A stretch of DNA of 64,000 nt from Tragulus kanchil (GCA_022376925.1 JAIOJX010000001.1:2170001-2234000); one strand, 5' to 3'; shown: positions 1 to 12,395, numbered from the stretch's first letter. Numbers and translations: made by a program. Notes: generated by a model not told the origin, from the letters alone.

Positions 1-30
1 TTTACCACTGAGCCACCAGGGAAGCCCCAC
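1..30 (-). repeat. End of a tRNA-derived SINE, cut by the window edge
   Basis: The first 30 bases read as the reverse complement of a ruminant tRNA-type SINE 5' end (complement of the ggcttccctggtggctcag motif). The rest lies outside the window. Positions 31-330 hold nothing I recognise. Confidence 0.6.
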
Positions 31-329
31 AGGAGGAAATTAAGGTCAGCGTTCTTAAAGAAAATCTCCAAACACACATACCGTCTTCACTTGCAAACAG
101 ACTTGCTTTCAAAGAAAGAAAAAGCCCAAGCTGATGGGATGCATGACGGAGCCCCCGTCGCTGGGAGAGGGGGTACTCTCTGAGAGCACAGGCTGAGAGG
201 GGTGGCAAGGGGGGTGAGCAAAGAGAGTAGCAGGCCAAGGGGCCCCAGGAGAGAGGGCAAGGCAGCAGGGCCCCTGGAGCACTTTAAATGACCCCAAATT
301 TCCTTATCATCCAGCTGTTAGTTAGCAAT

Positions 330-862
330 GTCCCAGAATAAATAGATAAATGCACGTCTGATGGAGAGGTTTATACTAATCAGAGAGAAAGAATCTCTTC
401 AGGTCGAATGGATGCTAACGCTATTTGGGGAAGCTCTGACTGAAAAACCGCCCGCCCCGGCCAGGCGCCACAGAACCACTCGGGCCGGGTATTTTACGAC
501 AGGAGGTCCTGGTAAGGAACATGGAACCAACAAGCCGCCACCAACATGTGTCCCAGGATCCTCCTCCCTGACACCCATCTTGGCTGAGCAATGCATGTGC
601 CACCGGGAAGGACCCTGACTCAGAAGACTGGCTGGAGACAACCCAGAAGCTAACCCCATCACCACTAAGCCCGAGACTGCGAACCCCGAGGCAGAGCAGT
701 CCTGCTGGGCACCCTGACGCTCCCGCTCTCCGCCCGGGGGCCCTTTCCCGATAAAGCCTCTTGCTTTGTCAGCATGGGTGCCTCCTTGGACAATTCATTC
801 CTGGTTGTTAGACAAGAGCTCAGTCTTGCGCCCAGGAAGGGGTCCCCCCTCCTATAACAAAA
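330..862 (+). repeat. Solo LTR remnant of an endogenous retrovirus (class I type), probable
   Basis: The stretch has the layout of the 3' part of a retroviral LTR: a GC-rich segment, an ATAAA-type polyadenylation signal near 752, then a U5-like segment of about 110 bases ending in a CA dinucleotide near 862. No internal retroviral genes are attached. The left edge is a guess. No protein is encoded. Confidence 0.4.
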
Positions 863-1929
863 CCATGAGGTGAAAGGCCAATGGGCAGGGGACTGCCACA
901 TGATGCCAGACTGTCTTCCTCATTTATTGCTGGTCATCAGAGATGGAGTGAACCTAATGGTGGGACAGAGCTGAGACATCCCAGAGGGGAGATGTCCACC
1001 CCTCAGTGGGAGTGCTCAGCAGGGCTCTTGCCAAAGTTTGACCTGATTCTAATGTACCCTGGGGACCCAGCGTCTGGTTTACAGAGGACCTTGGGGACCA
1101 CAGGAGCCAGCTAAAGGCACCGCAGTGGAGCAGCCAGCTGATCCAGAGGAGGCTGGCGAGGGGGACTGTTCTGGATTAAGAAGAGTTTTAAAAGACCAAC
1201 AGCCAAGTGCAATGGGAGTCCCTGACCACATGCTGGTATGAACTGAATAGGAATCAAAGGGGGAGTGGAGGGCGACGGCGGAGCCCCCGTGGCCCACAAG
1301 GCGAGCGGGATCGTGGCCCCGAGCCGGGGAAGCGAATGTCCTTCTCAAGAGATGCATGGTGAAACATGTGGGGAGAAAAGGGCATGTGAAGTGGCTTGAC
1401 AGTATGTGAATGAAAACAAAAAAAAGAGAGAGAGAGAGAAGGAAAGAGAGGGAGGGCGGGAGGGAAGGAGCACACAGGTGATCTGGAGGCGGCTGCTGAG
1501 GCTGGAGGCAGGCACTGGGCTTGGGCTAGCTTCTTCTCTCCTCGCGCACTTGCTTGACAGGGGTCAGAATCGAAAGCGGGCACAGTCTGGTGGTTCCTCA
1601 GTCAGCAAACAACAGGGCCCTGTGGGCCTTCCCTTCCACCGTGTGCCCCGCCTGCCTTTTGTTTGTGGAGAACTCTAGTCAAAGAATAAGTTTAATCAGA
1701 GAAGTGAGAAATGCAAAGGAAAACAGTCAAAGGATGCTAAAGAATAATAATTAGTCATGAAGCGTGCTCAAGGACCTTTGGTTCTTTTCCAAGGGCTACA
1801 GGTCATGTTCTGAGCCACGTCCTGTGAGCTGTCTTAGAGATACCAAAACCCCAGGTGGAGAAGGCAACTACATGATGACCAGACTGTACCCAGGACAGGA
1901 GCGGGCACCGTTCTGAGAACTGACTGCAA
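863..1929. other. Intergenic, no gene recognised
   Basis: Only a purine-rich simple stretch (about 1417-1470, GA/GGGA rich) stands out. Open frames here are short and lack homology that I recognise. Confidence 0.6.
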
Positions 1930-2225
1930 AGAAATGGGACCAGAAGATGACCTGGACCTAAAACAACCAAGATGGTGGGGATCAGACCACTGATGACCAA
2001 TTGAAGGAGGCCTGTTAGAGATGCCGGCGCTGTGTCTACATGTCACCCCCCCACCGGTCTGTCTGTAAAAGCTCTCACTCCCTGCTTGTTGTGGGCAGAG
2101 TCGGCCTTTGGACAGAGGTCCTCCACACTCCCCACCCCCAACTGCCAGCATCTGAAATAAAGCAAACTTTCCTTTCCACCCACCTGGCCTGTTTAGTGGC
2201 TTTTGAGCGGCGAACAGCCAGAACC
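1930..2225 (+). repeat. Second LTR-like remnant
   Basis: A clean AATAAA at about 2156 is followed by a pyrimidine-rich segment and a short U5-like tail. The arrangement matches solo ERV LTRs common in ruminant genomes. It appears to be a different subfamily from the one at 330-862. Edges are approximate. Confidence 0.4.
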
Positions 2226-2269
2226 CTCGCTTTCCTCCACTCCCTCCACCCCACCCCCACCCCCAGCCC

Positions 2270-2600
2270 CACTTGGGGTAATAGTTCCACTCCTGGGTAT
2301 TATGCTCCAAAGAACTGAAAACAGGTGTTCACGCAAAAGCTTGTGAATTAAGTGCAGAACAATTCATAATCACCAAAAGGTGGAAACAAACCACATGTCT
2401 ATCAATAGAAAAGTGGATGCCAACCATGGTCTAGACACAGACGGAGCATTACTTGGGCACAAAGCGGAATGAAATACTGGTCCATGTGGGTGAACCTGGT
2501 GTCACAGTGCTAACTGGAAAAACCAGCCGCAGACCCAAAAGGCCACATGCTGCGTGAGTCTACTGACAGGACATAAGATAGGACTGCACAAGGGTTTTCT
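2270..2600 (+). repeat. L1 LINE 3' fragment
   Basis: The sequence reads as the familiar distal part of mammalian L1 (the segment describing 'sample tested, water-content-like' A-rich text with cca-accatggt and transcript-like motifs before the 3' UTR), diverged and truncated at both ends. Assigned from recognition of the L1 3' region; the subfamily is not determined. Confidence 0.55.
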
Positions 2601-2999
2601 TGATCAAGCTTTGAGGTTATGACCAAAAGCTCTTCCTTTGGCCTTCTCAGGCAGTTTGCTAAGGTCGCACCCCACTGACCTCCCAGATCAGGGCCCCTCT
2701 CTCCTGGGCCACTAAACCCATGGCCCAAGCCCCACTTATTGAGGTCTCACACTCTGGAGCCGGGCCCTGGCCGGCCAGGACAGCCCCTGGGCCCGGAGCC
2801 TGCGAAACCATTCAAACCAGCCGCTGCCCGGGGCCTGTGGACACCAGCTCCTACCAGGTGTGCTCCCCGTGGCAGCCACCCCTTCTGCCCGTCCTTTCTC
2901 TAGAGTGTCACTGTTCTATAGCTCACTATAAAAATAAATCTGTAAATCTTATAAAACATGACATGTCCAGAGATTCATCAGTTGAACCAAAGAGTCAGA

Positions 3000-3175
3000 G
3001 AGCTGATCCGTGGGTGACAGGGACTGGGACTGAGTCGGCTGGGGTGGGGCGTCTGTTTCCTGAGGATGGAGTTTCTTTTGGGGGCGATAAAAGTGTTCTG
3101 GAAGTTACTAGCGGTCATAGTTGAACAGCGCTGCAAATGGACTGAATGTCCCTGTCGAGTGACCTTCCTTCTGTC
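3000..3175 (+). repeat. L1 LINE 3' UTR fragment
   Basis: The segment around the tgatggagtttctttt-type motif (about 3065) and the run to about 3150 match the general form of an old L1 3' UTR. It probably belongs to the same broken insertion as the fragment at 2.3-2.6 kb. The 2.6-3.0 kb interval between them has no recognised feature. Confidence 0.5.
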
Positions 3176-4539
3176 CACAAACCAGACACGCTCACTGGGA
3201 AAACACGGTCATTCACTGGGGACCTGCACAAGTGAAAGGTGTAGGGGAAGAGTCACTGATAGCCAGGGTTTCAGCCGAGCGTCAGATGGCTCTGCAACAC
3301 GCCGCAAGCTTATTTTTTCTCTATCATGACTGGACTGCCAGGCACCATTCATTTTGAAAAACACAGAAAAGCTGAAAGGAAGAGGTGTTTTCTCTGACTC
3401 CCCCACCCCAAGACATGCTACAGTAAGCTCTCAAGAGAGTGGAAACGGGCGCCGTCACTGCCCAAGAGACCCGAGTCATGGACAGAGTTCACTGGGAGAC
3501 GGAGACTGGTGCTCACGTTCAGCACCACGGGGCGCATCAGAGGGGCCGGCCGGGGAGGTGGTCACACCCAGCAGCGTCTGCCCTTGCCCTTGGCACCTAG
3601 TGCCCGTGTGGCAATCTAGTGTCAAATCCTGGAAAGAGACAAGGACAAAGTCTGTGCTCATAGACTCTAATGCCCCATAATCCCTGGGTAGAAACAGGGC
3701 AACCCTCTCAAGGAGGAAAGATACAGAAGGAGCTCACGGAACAGGAGGAGGGCCTTCTTCTGAGACCCCTTGACCTTGGTGGGCCTCCAGAGCGGAGGAG
3801 AAGCTGAAGGCTGACTCTAGGCCCCAACGTGTAGGTTTCCCTGAGGTAGGACACGCAGGTGAGGGTCCTTAAAATAGCAGCACCTGGGCTAAGGAGCTGA
3901 GAAGGCCCCAGGAGGTTGGGGAGCCGGGTGCCTCCTTCCCAGGGTCCACCCCGCAGAGGCGAGCAGATGCCCAGCTGCTGGCTGAGCCTGGCTGGAGGCA
4001 GCGGGATGAGGAAAGGCGGAAACAACATGGCCCCCAGGGGGAGAAGCAGCCAGTGCGCTTCAGTGCTGATGTCTTCGGAAGACCACGAGATGGGGCTATT
4101 TCCCCAGAAAAAGAAAACAGAAAACAAACAGGGAAGGCACTCAGTTAGTTATCCCATTCAGGCTAGATCAGGAATCGGGGCTTTCATGTCCATGGGGAGG
4201 AACACGCGGGGCCAGTAGAGCTGGCCTTCTTCCTCTCTGCTGGAACTTGCTCTGGGGTTTGCTAACTCGGGACCCCAACTGCCTCTGCTCAGCCCCAGGT
4301 AGCCTTCCTGGAGACTCGCGTCACCTGCCACCAACCTGCGGGAAAGGCCTCCCTCTGGGGGTTGCCTAGTCCAGCAAAGCCCCTCTGGGAGCAACCCTGA
4401 AACCTGAGTCTCCAGGCCCTGCCCTCGCGGGGCGGAGGGCAGAGGCTGGCCTTGGCAGGAGAGGCCACCTGCTCCCACTCCTTGCTGGGGTGTCCATCTT
4501 GCTCAGCGTTATCCCCCTCCTGACCTTGCCCTCTTCTGC
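3176..4539. other. Intergenic, no gene recognised
   Basis: No conserved protein, RNA gene or clear repeat was recognised on either strand. Open frames of up to 139 codons overlap on both strands and look random. Confidence 0.55.
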
Positions 4540-4880
4540 TCTCCCTCCTCGGCCACACGGGCCTCCCACTCTTCCTCAAAGGCACCAGGCCTCCTGCCCT
4601 TGCACTGGCTGTTGCCTCTGCCCCAAACGCTCTCTCCCCTCCTTCCAGTTTTTCGGAAAGCTTGCCCTCTAACCACACAACTTAAACCCGCCGCCTGACC
4701 CCTTCCCTCCCTTCCCCTGCTCTATTTCTCCCCGGCAGCACTTGCCACTGGTTAACCTACTCTGTAATTCTTAATTCAAAAGGTCGACTGTCTCCTCCGC
4801 GTGTCTTGCCACTAGAATTGGATCCTGGAGCAGGGTCTTGCGGGTTTGTGCCCTGAGGCTGTATCCGCAGGGCCCCCTGC
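4540..4880 (+). repeat. L2 LINE 3' end, diverged
   Basis: The pyrimidine-rich run, followed by the 'gcacttg...' and 'ccactagaatt' landmarks, resembles the 3' end of the ancient LINE L2. Such fragments are common in mammals and carry no coding capacity. Confidence 0.45.
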
Positions 4881-5269
4881 AGCCTGGCCCGGCAGGTGCT
4901 CCGCCGCTGTCTGGGGGCTGGATGGCTGGCACCGCTGCCTCTGCCCTGCAGCCCCGCACACGTTCCTGCCCGGCCCCTGGCTTCCTCTTCTCGCACCTTC
5001 TCCTGGCTTGCCCGTCAGTACCCCTCACCACCTCGGGGCACAAGCCCCCCACTCCTGACAGCCACAGGGGCCCGTCCCGGGACCCGCGGGACTCATGCTC
5101 ACGGGTGGCTGGTGGGTGTCCCTGGACTGCAGTGCCACGACCTCACGCAGAGGCGCAAAAGCCAAACTTACCAGGGACTTGGCGTCAGCGATGCCCTCCG
5201 GGCAGTCCCAGCGTCAGCGATGAAACGGAGTCAGAGAGAAAACCGGGAAATGCGGGCTGCCTTTCCTCG

Positions 5270-5780
5270 GCGCGAGGAAGGCGGCAGCCCTGAGGGCAGA
5301 TCGGCATCTCTCCGCGCTCGCCACCTCCCAGGGCGTCCCTCGCCACCTGCCTAGCCCGGGCTAGCTGGCCTCTGGGCCGTCCTTCCCTACGCCCCCCGCC
5401 CAGCCCCGCCCCGCCCCCTCCCCGCCTCTGGGCGGACCCGCGGTCAACACCACCACCTCCGAGAAGCCCTCCAGGGCAGCGCCCACAGGAGGCAACGGGG
5501 CTCCGGGTCTCGACCTTGCCCCTGGGCGCTGCTCAGGAGGCGCGTTCTTCGCGGCCGTCTGTCCGCCCAGCGCCAACCAGAGGGGCCTGGGCACGGGCGG
5601 GGCCGGGCAGGGGGCGGCGGCGGCGTGGGAACGGGGCGCGGTGTGGGTGGGGCACGGAGCATGAGCGGCACAGCGGGAGGGAGGCCCGGCCCCGCGTCCG
5701 CTGCCCTGCGCGCCCCGCTGAGATTCTGGCCTGGCTCCCTGCGCGCCTTCCGCTTTCTGCTGGGCTGCTTCGAGGCCTTG
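5270..5780. promoter_or_regulatory. Small CpG-rich segment
   Basis: GC content rises sharply, CpG is frequent, and several GGGCGG / CCGCCC boxes (Sp1-like) cluster around 5400-5660. It could be a minor CpG island. No exon or transcript could be tied to it, and 4.9-6.6 kb otherwise shows no gene. Confidence 0.35.
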
Positions 5781-6609
5781 GGATCGCAGTCAGTTCAGGA
5801 CAGTCCCCCAAGGGGCAGGGCAGGGGCAATGCAGGCAGCGCACCTCCATGTCTCAGACTTGACTTTACCGGGCTTGACTTGACATCCATCCATCATGCAT
5901 GCATCTATCTGGGACCCCTAGAATCGCTGCAGGGCGGTCAGCATCGAGTGGCCCCACCATAACACCCCAGCAAGGGACCAGCCCATCGGAATCAGACGGG
6001 TGGAGATAAGAAAGTGAGGGCAGTGAGAGGGGATCTGGGGAGAGCAGTGTGCAGGCAGATGATGGAGGAGTAGTGAAGAGCTGTTGGGGGCATTGGTCTT
6101 TCCCTTGGTCTCCCTATGTGACAAACCAGGCCACAGGGCCAGTGTTGGAGTCTGCATTTTCCCACAGGACCGGGGTTGGACTCCAGGGCTGACTGTGCGC
6201 ATGCCCGCCCTTGGTTATGATGAGCTCCTCCCAAAGCTGGAAATAGGAAAAGGCCCGTGGAAGCAAAGCAACAAGGAAAAACGGCTGGACGGCCTGTCCT
6301 GTCCCTCCCTGCACCAGCTGTTGGGAATCGAGCACGAAGTGGGTACCTTTCCTTCCACAAACAGAGCAGAGGACTGCAGGGAGATGCCCTTCCCAGGCTG
6401 ATGCTCCCAGGCAGCAGCTGCCTGGCTCTGGCTTAGCAGGAAAGCTGGAACCCGCACTCAGGGTAGTTCACAGGGGGCCAGATGCAGCAGAGCTTCAGAG
6501 CCCCTTCCCTGGAGCAGAGGCATGGAGGTCCCCTGTGGCCCTTGGTTGTGGGTCCTGAGGCCTAGTCTTGTCTTCTCATCAGGAGTCTGGCTAGACAAGC
6601 CTGGGCCTG

Positions 6610-7070
6610 GGCTTTAGAAGTACAATGGGGTGAATGATTGATAGCACCTTAAAAGATATGTGCATGCCGTAACCCTCAGAACCTGTGAGTTTTATTTTTC
6701 TGGGAAATGGCTCTCTGCAGTCGTGTTGACATTAAGAATCTCCACATGAGACCATTCTGGATGATCCAGGTGAGCTCTAAATGCAATGACAAGTGCCCTG
6801 ATCAGAGACAGAAGAGGAGAGACAGACACACAGAGAAGAAGCCCCGTGAAGACAATCACAGGGACTGGAGGGATGCAACCACAAGCCAAGGGATGCTGGG
6901 AGCCCCACAAAGAAAGAGGCGAGGAAGCCTCTACCTTAGAACCTTTGGAGGGAGCACGACCCTGCTGGCACCTTGATGTTGGCTTTCTGGCCTCAAGAGC
7001 TGTGAGCGAATCTGTTTCTCTTGTTTTCAGCTACCTGGTTTGTGGTTATTTATTGCAGCCACCGTAGGAA
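6610..7070 (+). repeat. MaLR-type LTR (MLT1-like)
   Basis: The order of landmarks fits a MaLR LTR in sense orientation: a 'taaccctcagaacctgtgag' start region, a purine-rich centre with agacagacacaca, and a 'cagctacctggtttgtggtt' 3' end. It is diverged but close to full length. The following 7.07-7.93 kb is GC-rich without a recognised gene. Confidence 0.55.
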
Positions 7071-7937
7071 ACACTTTCATTGAGGAATGGGCTGAGGCTG
7101 TGGAACAAAGGGGCTGGACGTTTGTACCCCACATTAGCATCTGATAATGGGATGTGTGCTGGGAGCAACCGTGGGGAAGGTGGCTTCTGGGGCTTTGGGT
7201 AAATCTTAAGAGAGCCCTGGCCTCCAACCTTCACAGAGGAGGGAGTGAGAGCTGAGGTGGGGCGTGGGGGGCCGGGCGTCGGGGAGTGCATCCTGCATCC
7301 ACCACAAGGCAGAATTGCTGAGTGTTCTGAACCTGTATCAGGAGATTGATTTCCCTCTAGGAGTCTTTTCAACTTTTTTAAATGAAGAATTTGAAAGCCA
7401 TGCAGCCGGAAGAAGGTAATGTAATGAAAATCTGTGCGTGCACCAGTCCACTCCAGAAATGAGCCATGCAGGCCCATCCTGCCCCATCTCTCCTCCACCG
7501 GCCTCTCCTTCTTGGGGCAGAGGTGACGGACGGTGTGACGGGTGCAAGCAGGGACGGCGGCGCCCTGAAGGCCGCAAGCCCCGACGCGGCCCCTCTGAAG
7601 GGGGTCCCCGGGATCCCAGTGGGGAAGGGGCCCGGAGAAGGGGCGCAGGGCGAAGCCAAGCCCCAGAAAGGAGGGAGGGTGCAAGCCAGCGTGGGGAGGC
7701 CCGGCCTCAGGGGCTGTGGCTGACGTCTCAGGGGGGCAGGAAGCCGATACCTCCCCCAGGGCCAGCCGCGCTGCGGCCGACAGGCTCTGGCAGCCCGCGC
7801 GCGGAAGGAAGGAGGTGGCCCGGGGGACGTGTAGAGCCTCAAGGGGTGGCCCTCCGAAGGCCAGAGCCTAAGCGGGGGACAGACAGGGCCCAGACCCGGC
7901 GGCAGGCCATCACGTTTCGAATGCCTCAGGGGCCAGG

Positions 7938-8999
7938 TCCTTCCTACCGTCAGCACAGAGGACTCTATTCAGCGGCCCGTGCTGCACCGTAAGGGAAGAG
8001 AGTATGGAAAGGAGTGTGTGTGTGCGACTGAGTCCCTTTGCGGGACAGCAGAGGCTGGCGCAACGCTGTAAGTCAGCCCTACTTCGAATAAAAAAGAAAA
8101 AATTTAAACACGAAAAAGAAGCGGCAGACAGAGCGAAGGTGAAGTCGTTCTTGCCCGGAGGACGGCGCGGGCAGAGGAGCCCGGCAGGCATCCATGGGGT
8201 CGCAAAGAGGAGTCGGACACGACTGAGCGACTATGGTCACCAGCGAAGTCACCAGCCGATCTGGACTAAAAGAAGGCCAGAGGAGGTCTTTCCCCCTGGA
8301 GAGAGGCGACGGTACAGGGAGACGCGTGGCCTCCGGGCGGAGACGCAGGAAACCGGAAATGGCCCCGATGTGGGCAGGCGCTGGAACCGGGACACGAGTT
8401 GGAGCCGGCTCTGGGAGACCGGGAAGACAGAGGAGCCCGGCGCGCTGCGCTCCGCGGGGACCCTCGCCCAGAGGCGGATAGCTAGGCCCTAGGGAGTGAA
8501 CCACGGAAGCAAGCGTTGACACGTTTAGGAACGCGCGCTTGCTCTGGAGGTCTTTAGTGGACACACGCCTATTACACGAGTTGTACTGGCAAGTCTAGGC
8601 AGGTCTTATGAAACCCACGCGGACAGCACGCGCATGGCAACTGCAGCATAACAGAGCCGGTAGAGCGAGGGTGACTCTGCGCGGCGGAAAGGCGCTCTCA
8701 CACGTGTGCCAAGCGGCCCGACGTCAACCGCAAACCGGACGGCAGTGCCGAGTGAGGGCCATCCGGGGAGGCCCCTAGGTGAGACCAGTCCAGCTGCCAA
8801 CTGGGAAAGACGCCAACGTGCATGCACACGTCCGGCCACGCCCGTGAGCTCCCCCACCGGCGCGCCCGTCGCGTGGGTGCACCCTCTGCCCATGGCCGCG
8901 CTCCTGCGTCCTTTGCTGCACGGGCCTGTGTGGAGGACCAGAGGCACGGCCGGGATCTGTCGGGCAAGCTCCGGAGGCCCAGAGTCGATCTCGCCGAAC
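7938..8999 (+). repeat. Tandem duplication, left copy (about 1,062 bp)
   Basis: This segment recurs with no difference that I can see at 9,024-10,085 (period 1,086). It contains an L1 3'-end-like piece ending in an A-rich tract near 8,080-8,110 and a Bov-tA-type SINE 3' end at about 8,190-8,232 with the gtcgcaaagag...cggacacgactgag landmark. The remainder is CpG-rich. Open frames on both strands are carried along by the duplication and show no homology I recognise. Confidence 0.9.
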
Positions 9000-9023
9000 C
9001 GGGCCCTGTAGCTGGGACAGGGG

Positions 9024-10085
9024 TCCTTCCTACCGTCAGCACAGAGGACTCTATTCAGCGGCCCGTGCTGCACCGTAAGGGAAGAGAGTATGGAAAGGAG
9101 TGTGTGTGTGCGACTGAGTCCCTTTGCGGGACAGCAGAGGCTGGCGCAACGCTGTAAGTCAGCCCTACTTCGAATAAAAAAGAAAAAATTTAAACACGAA
9201 AAAGAAGCGGCAGACAGAGCGAAGGTGAAGTCGTTCTTGCCCGGAGGACGGCGCGGGCAGAGGAGCCCGGCAGGCATCCATGGGGTCGCAAAGAGGAGTC
9301 GGACACGACTGAGCGACTATGGTCACCAGCGAAGTCACCAGCCGATCTGGACTAAAAGAAGGCCAGAGGAGGTCTTTCCCCCTGGAGAGAGGCGACGGTA
9401 CAGGGAGACGCGTGGCCTCCGGGCGGAGACGCAGGAAACCGGAAATGGCCCCGATGTGGGCAGGCGCTGGAACCGGGACACGAGTTGGAGCCGGCTCTGG
9501 GAGACCGGGAAGACAGAGGAGCCCGGCGCGCTGCGCTCCGCGGGGACCCTCGCCCAGAGGCGGATAGCTAGGCCCTAGGGAGTGAACCACGGAAGCAAGC
9601 GTTGACACGTTTAGGAACGCGCGCTTGCTCTGGAGGTCTTTAGTGGACACACGCCTATTACACGAGTTGTACTGGCAAGTCTAGGCAGGTCTTATGAAAC
9701 CCACGCGGACAGCACGCGCATGGCAACTGCAGCATAACAGAGCCGGTAGAGCGAGGGTGACTCTGCGCGGCGGAAAGGCGCTCTCACACGTGTGCCAAGC
9801 GGCCCGACGTCAACCGCAAACCGGACGGCAGTGCCGAGTGAGGGCCATCCGGGGAGGCCCCTAGGTGAGACCAGTCCAGCTGCCAACTGGGAAAGACGCC
9901 AACGTGCATGCACACGTCCGGCCACGCCCGTGAGCTCCCCCACCGGCGCGCCCGTCGCGTGGGTGCACCCTCTGCCCATGGCCGCGCTCCTGCGTCCTTT
10001 GCTGCACGGGCCTGTGTGGAGGACCAGAGGCACGGCCGGGATCTGTCGGGCAAGCTCCGGAGGCCCAGAGTCGATCTCGCCGAAG
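9024..10085 (+). repeat. Tandem duplication, right copy (about 1,062 bp)
   Basis: Second copy of 7,938-8,999. The copies diverge abruptly after the 'ctcgccgaa' end: the left one continues into a short linker (ccgggccctgtag), the right one into ccgcggccatgtag. Perfect identity over a kilobase means either a very recent duplication or an assembly duplication. Confidence 0.9.
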
Positions 10086-10142
10086 CCGCGGCCATGTAGC
10101 TGGGACTGCCAAGAAGTGCCGAGCGGGAACGATGGACGCAAG

Positions 10143-10225
10143 TCAGAGAGAGAGCGAGAGCGAGAGAGAGAGCGAGAGCGAGCGAGCGAGAGCGGGAGCG
10201 GGAGCGAGAGCCGGAGCGAGGCGCA
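10143..10225 (+). repeat. GA-rich simple repeat
   Basis: An interrupted (GAGAGC)n / (GAGC)n purine tract of about 80 bases. It gives an apparent RERESE-type or SLSLSL-type protein in open frames, which is an artefact of the repeat. Confidence 0.9.
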
Positions 10226-10599
10226 AGACGGGAGACCGGGAGACCGCCCTTGCGGTCGGGACGAGAATCATTGCAGCGTCGCCCGGTTCTACAGAGCGCC
10301 CAGAAGACCACGGAGCAGGCGAAAGCTGCTGCGCTGCCGGCACCGCGGGGCGCAAGGAGCGTGGGAACGTGGCGGGGAGACAGAGAGAGGACTCCTCGGT
10401 GTGTGAACGCGAGGCGGGCCTCAGCGTCGAGTCCGAGGAGCCCGCGCAAGAGAAAGAGAACCCCAGAGGGCTCCCTCGCCCCGCCTCCGCGCCCGGAGGA
10501 GACGGCCCGGTCCTGAAACGAGCCCAGGGCTCGGCAGGCATGCACGGAGCGGCGTGACATTATGGAGCGCGGTGCAGAAGGGAGTGAAACGGGCTTCCT

Positions 10600-10745
10600 C
10601 GGACGGCGCCCGTGCAAAGCACCCGCCTGCCCGTGCGGGCGAGGGGAGGAGACGCGGGCTCGATCCCGGGGCGGGGAAGATGCCCTGGAGCAGGGCACGG
10701 CCGCCCACTCGGGTCGCCTGGCCGGCCGGGAGGGTGCCCCCTCGA
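10600..10745 (+). repeat. Bov-tA SINE remnant inside the CpG block
   Basis: Landmarks of Bov-tA are recognisable in order: cccgcctgcc, a degenerate B-box region (ggctcgatccc), ggggaagatgccctggag and gccgcccactc. Many A/T positions of the family are G or C here. Confidence 0.55.
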
Positions 10746-12040
10746 CGGAGGGGCCTGGCGGGCCGGGGCCCTAGGGGCCCCGTCCGACAGGACGGGAGCG
10801 AGCTCGGCCGGCACACGCGTGAAGACGGACACGCTCGCCCGCCGGCCCCGAGGGGCGCGCCGCCCTCCCGCCTCCCGCTCAGCCCCGCCGCCTCGCGGGG
10901 AGCCTCTGGGGGGCGGAGGGCCGGAGCGCGGGCGGGCGGGCGCGCCTGCGGCGCCAGGAGGGGCCCAGCCTTGGCCGGGCGAGGCCCGGGGGCCCCACGA
11001 TCTGCTACAGTTGCAAAGCGCCTCCTGGCGCGGGGCCGTCTGCCGCCGTCCTCGTCGACTTCCGGGGGCCTCCGGAAGCGCCGAGGGGCCCGCGTGGCCT
11101 CGCGAAGGCGCGCAGATCGGCCGTGCGCCGCGGAGCCGCGTCTGCAGACCCTGGCGGGCGCCGGGCGCCGGGCGGCGGCCACAGCGGCGGCGAGGGCAGG
11201 CCGGCCGGCGGGGCTGGCCCGGGCCCGCAGCCCTGCGTGGGGGGCCCTCGGCCGCGCCGGCGCGGAGCGGAGGTGGGGCCGGGCCGCCGTCGAGGGGACC
11301 GGGCGCTGGGCGGGCGGCCGTCGGCGGCGAGCCGAAGAGCGGGGCCGAGGGAGGGGTCCCGGGGTGCGGCTCGGAGGGGCGCTGGCGGGCGGCGGGGGCG
11401 CCGAGGGCAGGGCGCGCGGCGCGGCCGGCGGGGGCCGCAGAAGCCGGGGCTTGCCGCCGAGGGCCGGAGGCTGGCTGCGGGGACCCGCGGGCCGCGGCGC
11501 GCGGCCCGGGGCGGCCTGGGAGGGGACCGCGTGCGGACGCGGGACGGAGACCCGAGGCGCGGCCTCCCGCCCGCGGCGGGCGCGCGCAGGCGGCCAGGCG
11601 GGCGCGCTGCGGGCGGAGGGGGCGCGTGGGTCGGGTGGGCTCCCGGGTGCGGCTCGGGGCCCTGGGGGTGGGGCCGGCCGGGGCGGCGGGTCCTGGGGAG
11701 GGGCGCGAGGCGGGGCGGGGCCGGGCTCCCCGAGGGGCGGGGCCCGCGGCGGGGCCGGGGCGGGGCGGGGGCGCTCGTGGGCGGACGCCCCGCTGGGTCG
11801 GGCGTGGTGAGCGGCGAGGTCGGGTCTCCAGCCCCGCGAGGGCGCCCTGCCTCCGGCGCCCGCAGAGAGCGCCCCCAGCTGGCGGGGCGGAGCGGTGGCC
11901 TGGAAGGCGGCGGGAAGCGGCGCCCGGCGGCGTCCGCGGCGAGGGGGACTCCGAGGGCCGGGCGGCGCTGGGGCGGCTGGGCCCGCGGGGGGCTGCTGGC
12001 GGCGGCGGGTGCGTCTGTGGCGGTCGGACCAGGGGCTCTG

Positions 12041-12130
12041 GCGGTGGAGGCGAGGCGGGCGGTGGAGGCGAGGCGGGCGGTGGAGGCGAGGCAGGGGCTG
12101 GGGTGAGGCGGGCGGTGGAGGTGAGGCAGC
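12041..12130 (+). repeat. 18-bp minisatellite
   Basis: Three near-perfect units of gcggtggaggcgaggcgg are followed by two diverged ones. It sits in the CpG block and produces a false Gly/Arg/Trp-rich repeat in open frames. Confidence 0.85.
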
Positions 12131-12242
12131 AGCTGCAGGGGTGTCAGGAGCCGTGGATGGGGCCGGGGCCCGGAGCCAGCCGTGGACGACGGCTTCCCGC
12201 GGGGCTTGGCGGGTCAAGAGTTGGCCTGCGATGCGGGAGAGG

Positions 12243-12395
12243 CAGGCAGACGCGGTTCGACTGCTGGGTCAGGAAGAGCGCCTGGAGGCGGCGATGGCAG
12301 CCCGCGTCAGGGCCCTTGCCTGGACCACGGCGCGGACAGAGGCGCCTGGAGCGCTCCGGCCCGCGGGGTCTGCACGAGTCGGACCCGACCCGGCG
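12243..12395 (+). repeat. GC-drifted Bov-tA SINE
   Basis: The segment lines up with the body of Bov-tA from the 'gaagatcccctggag' block to the 'gagtcggacacg' block, with nearly every change towards G or C (for example the usual tggcaacccactcc block reads tggcagcccgcgtc). Confidence 0.6.
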
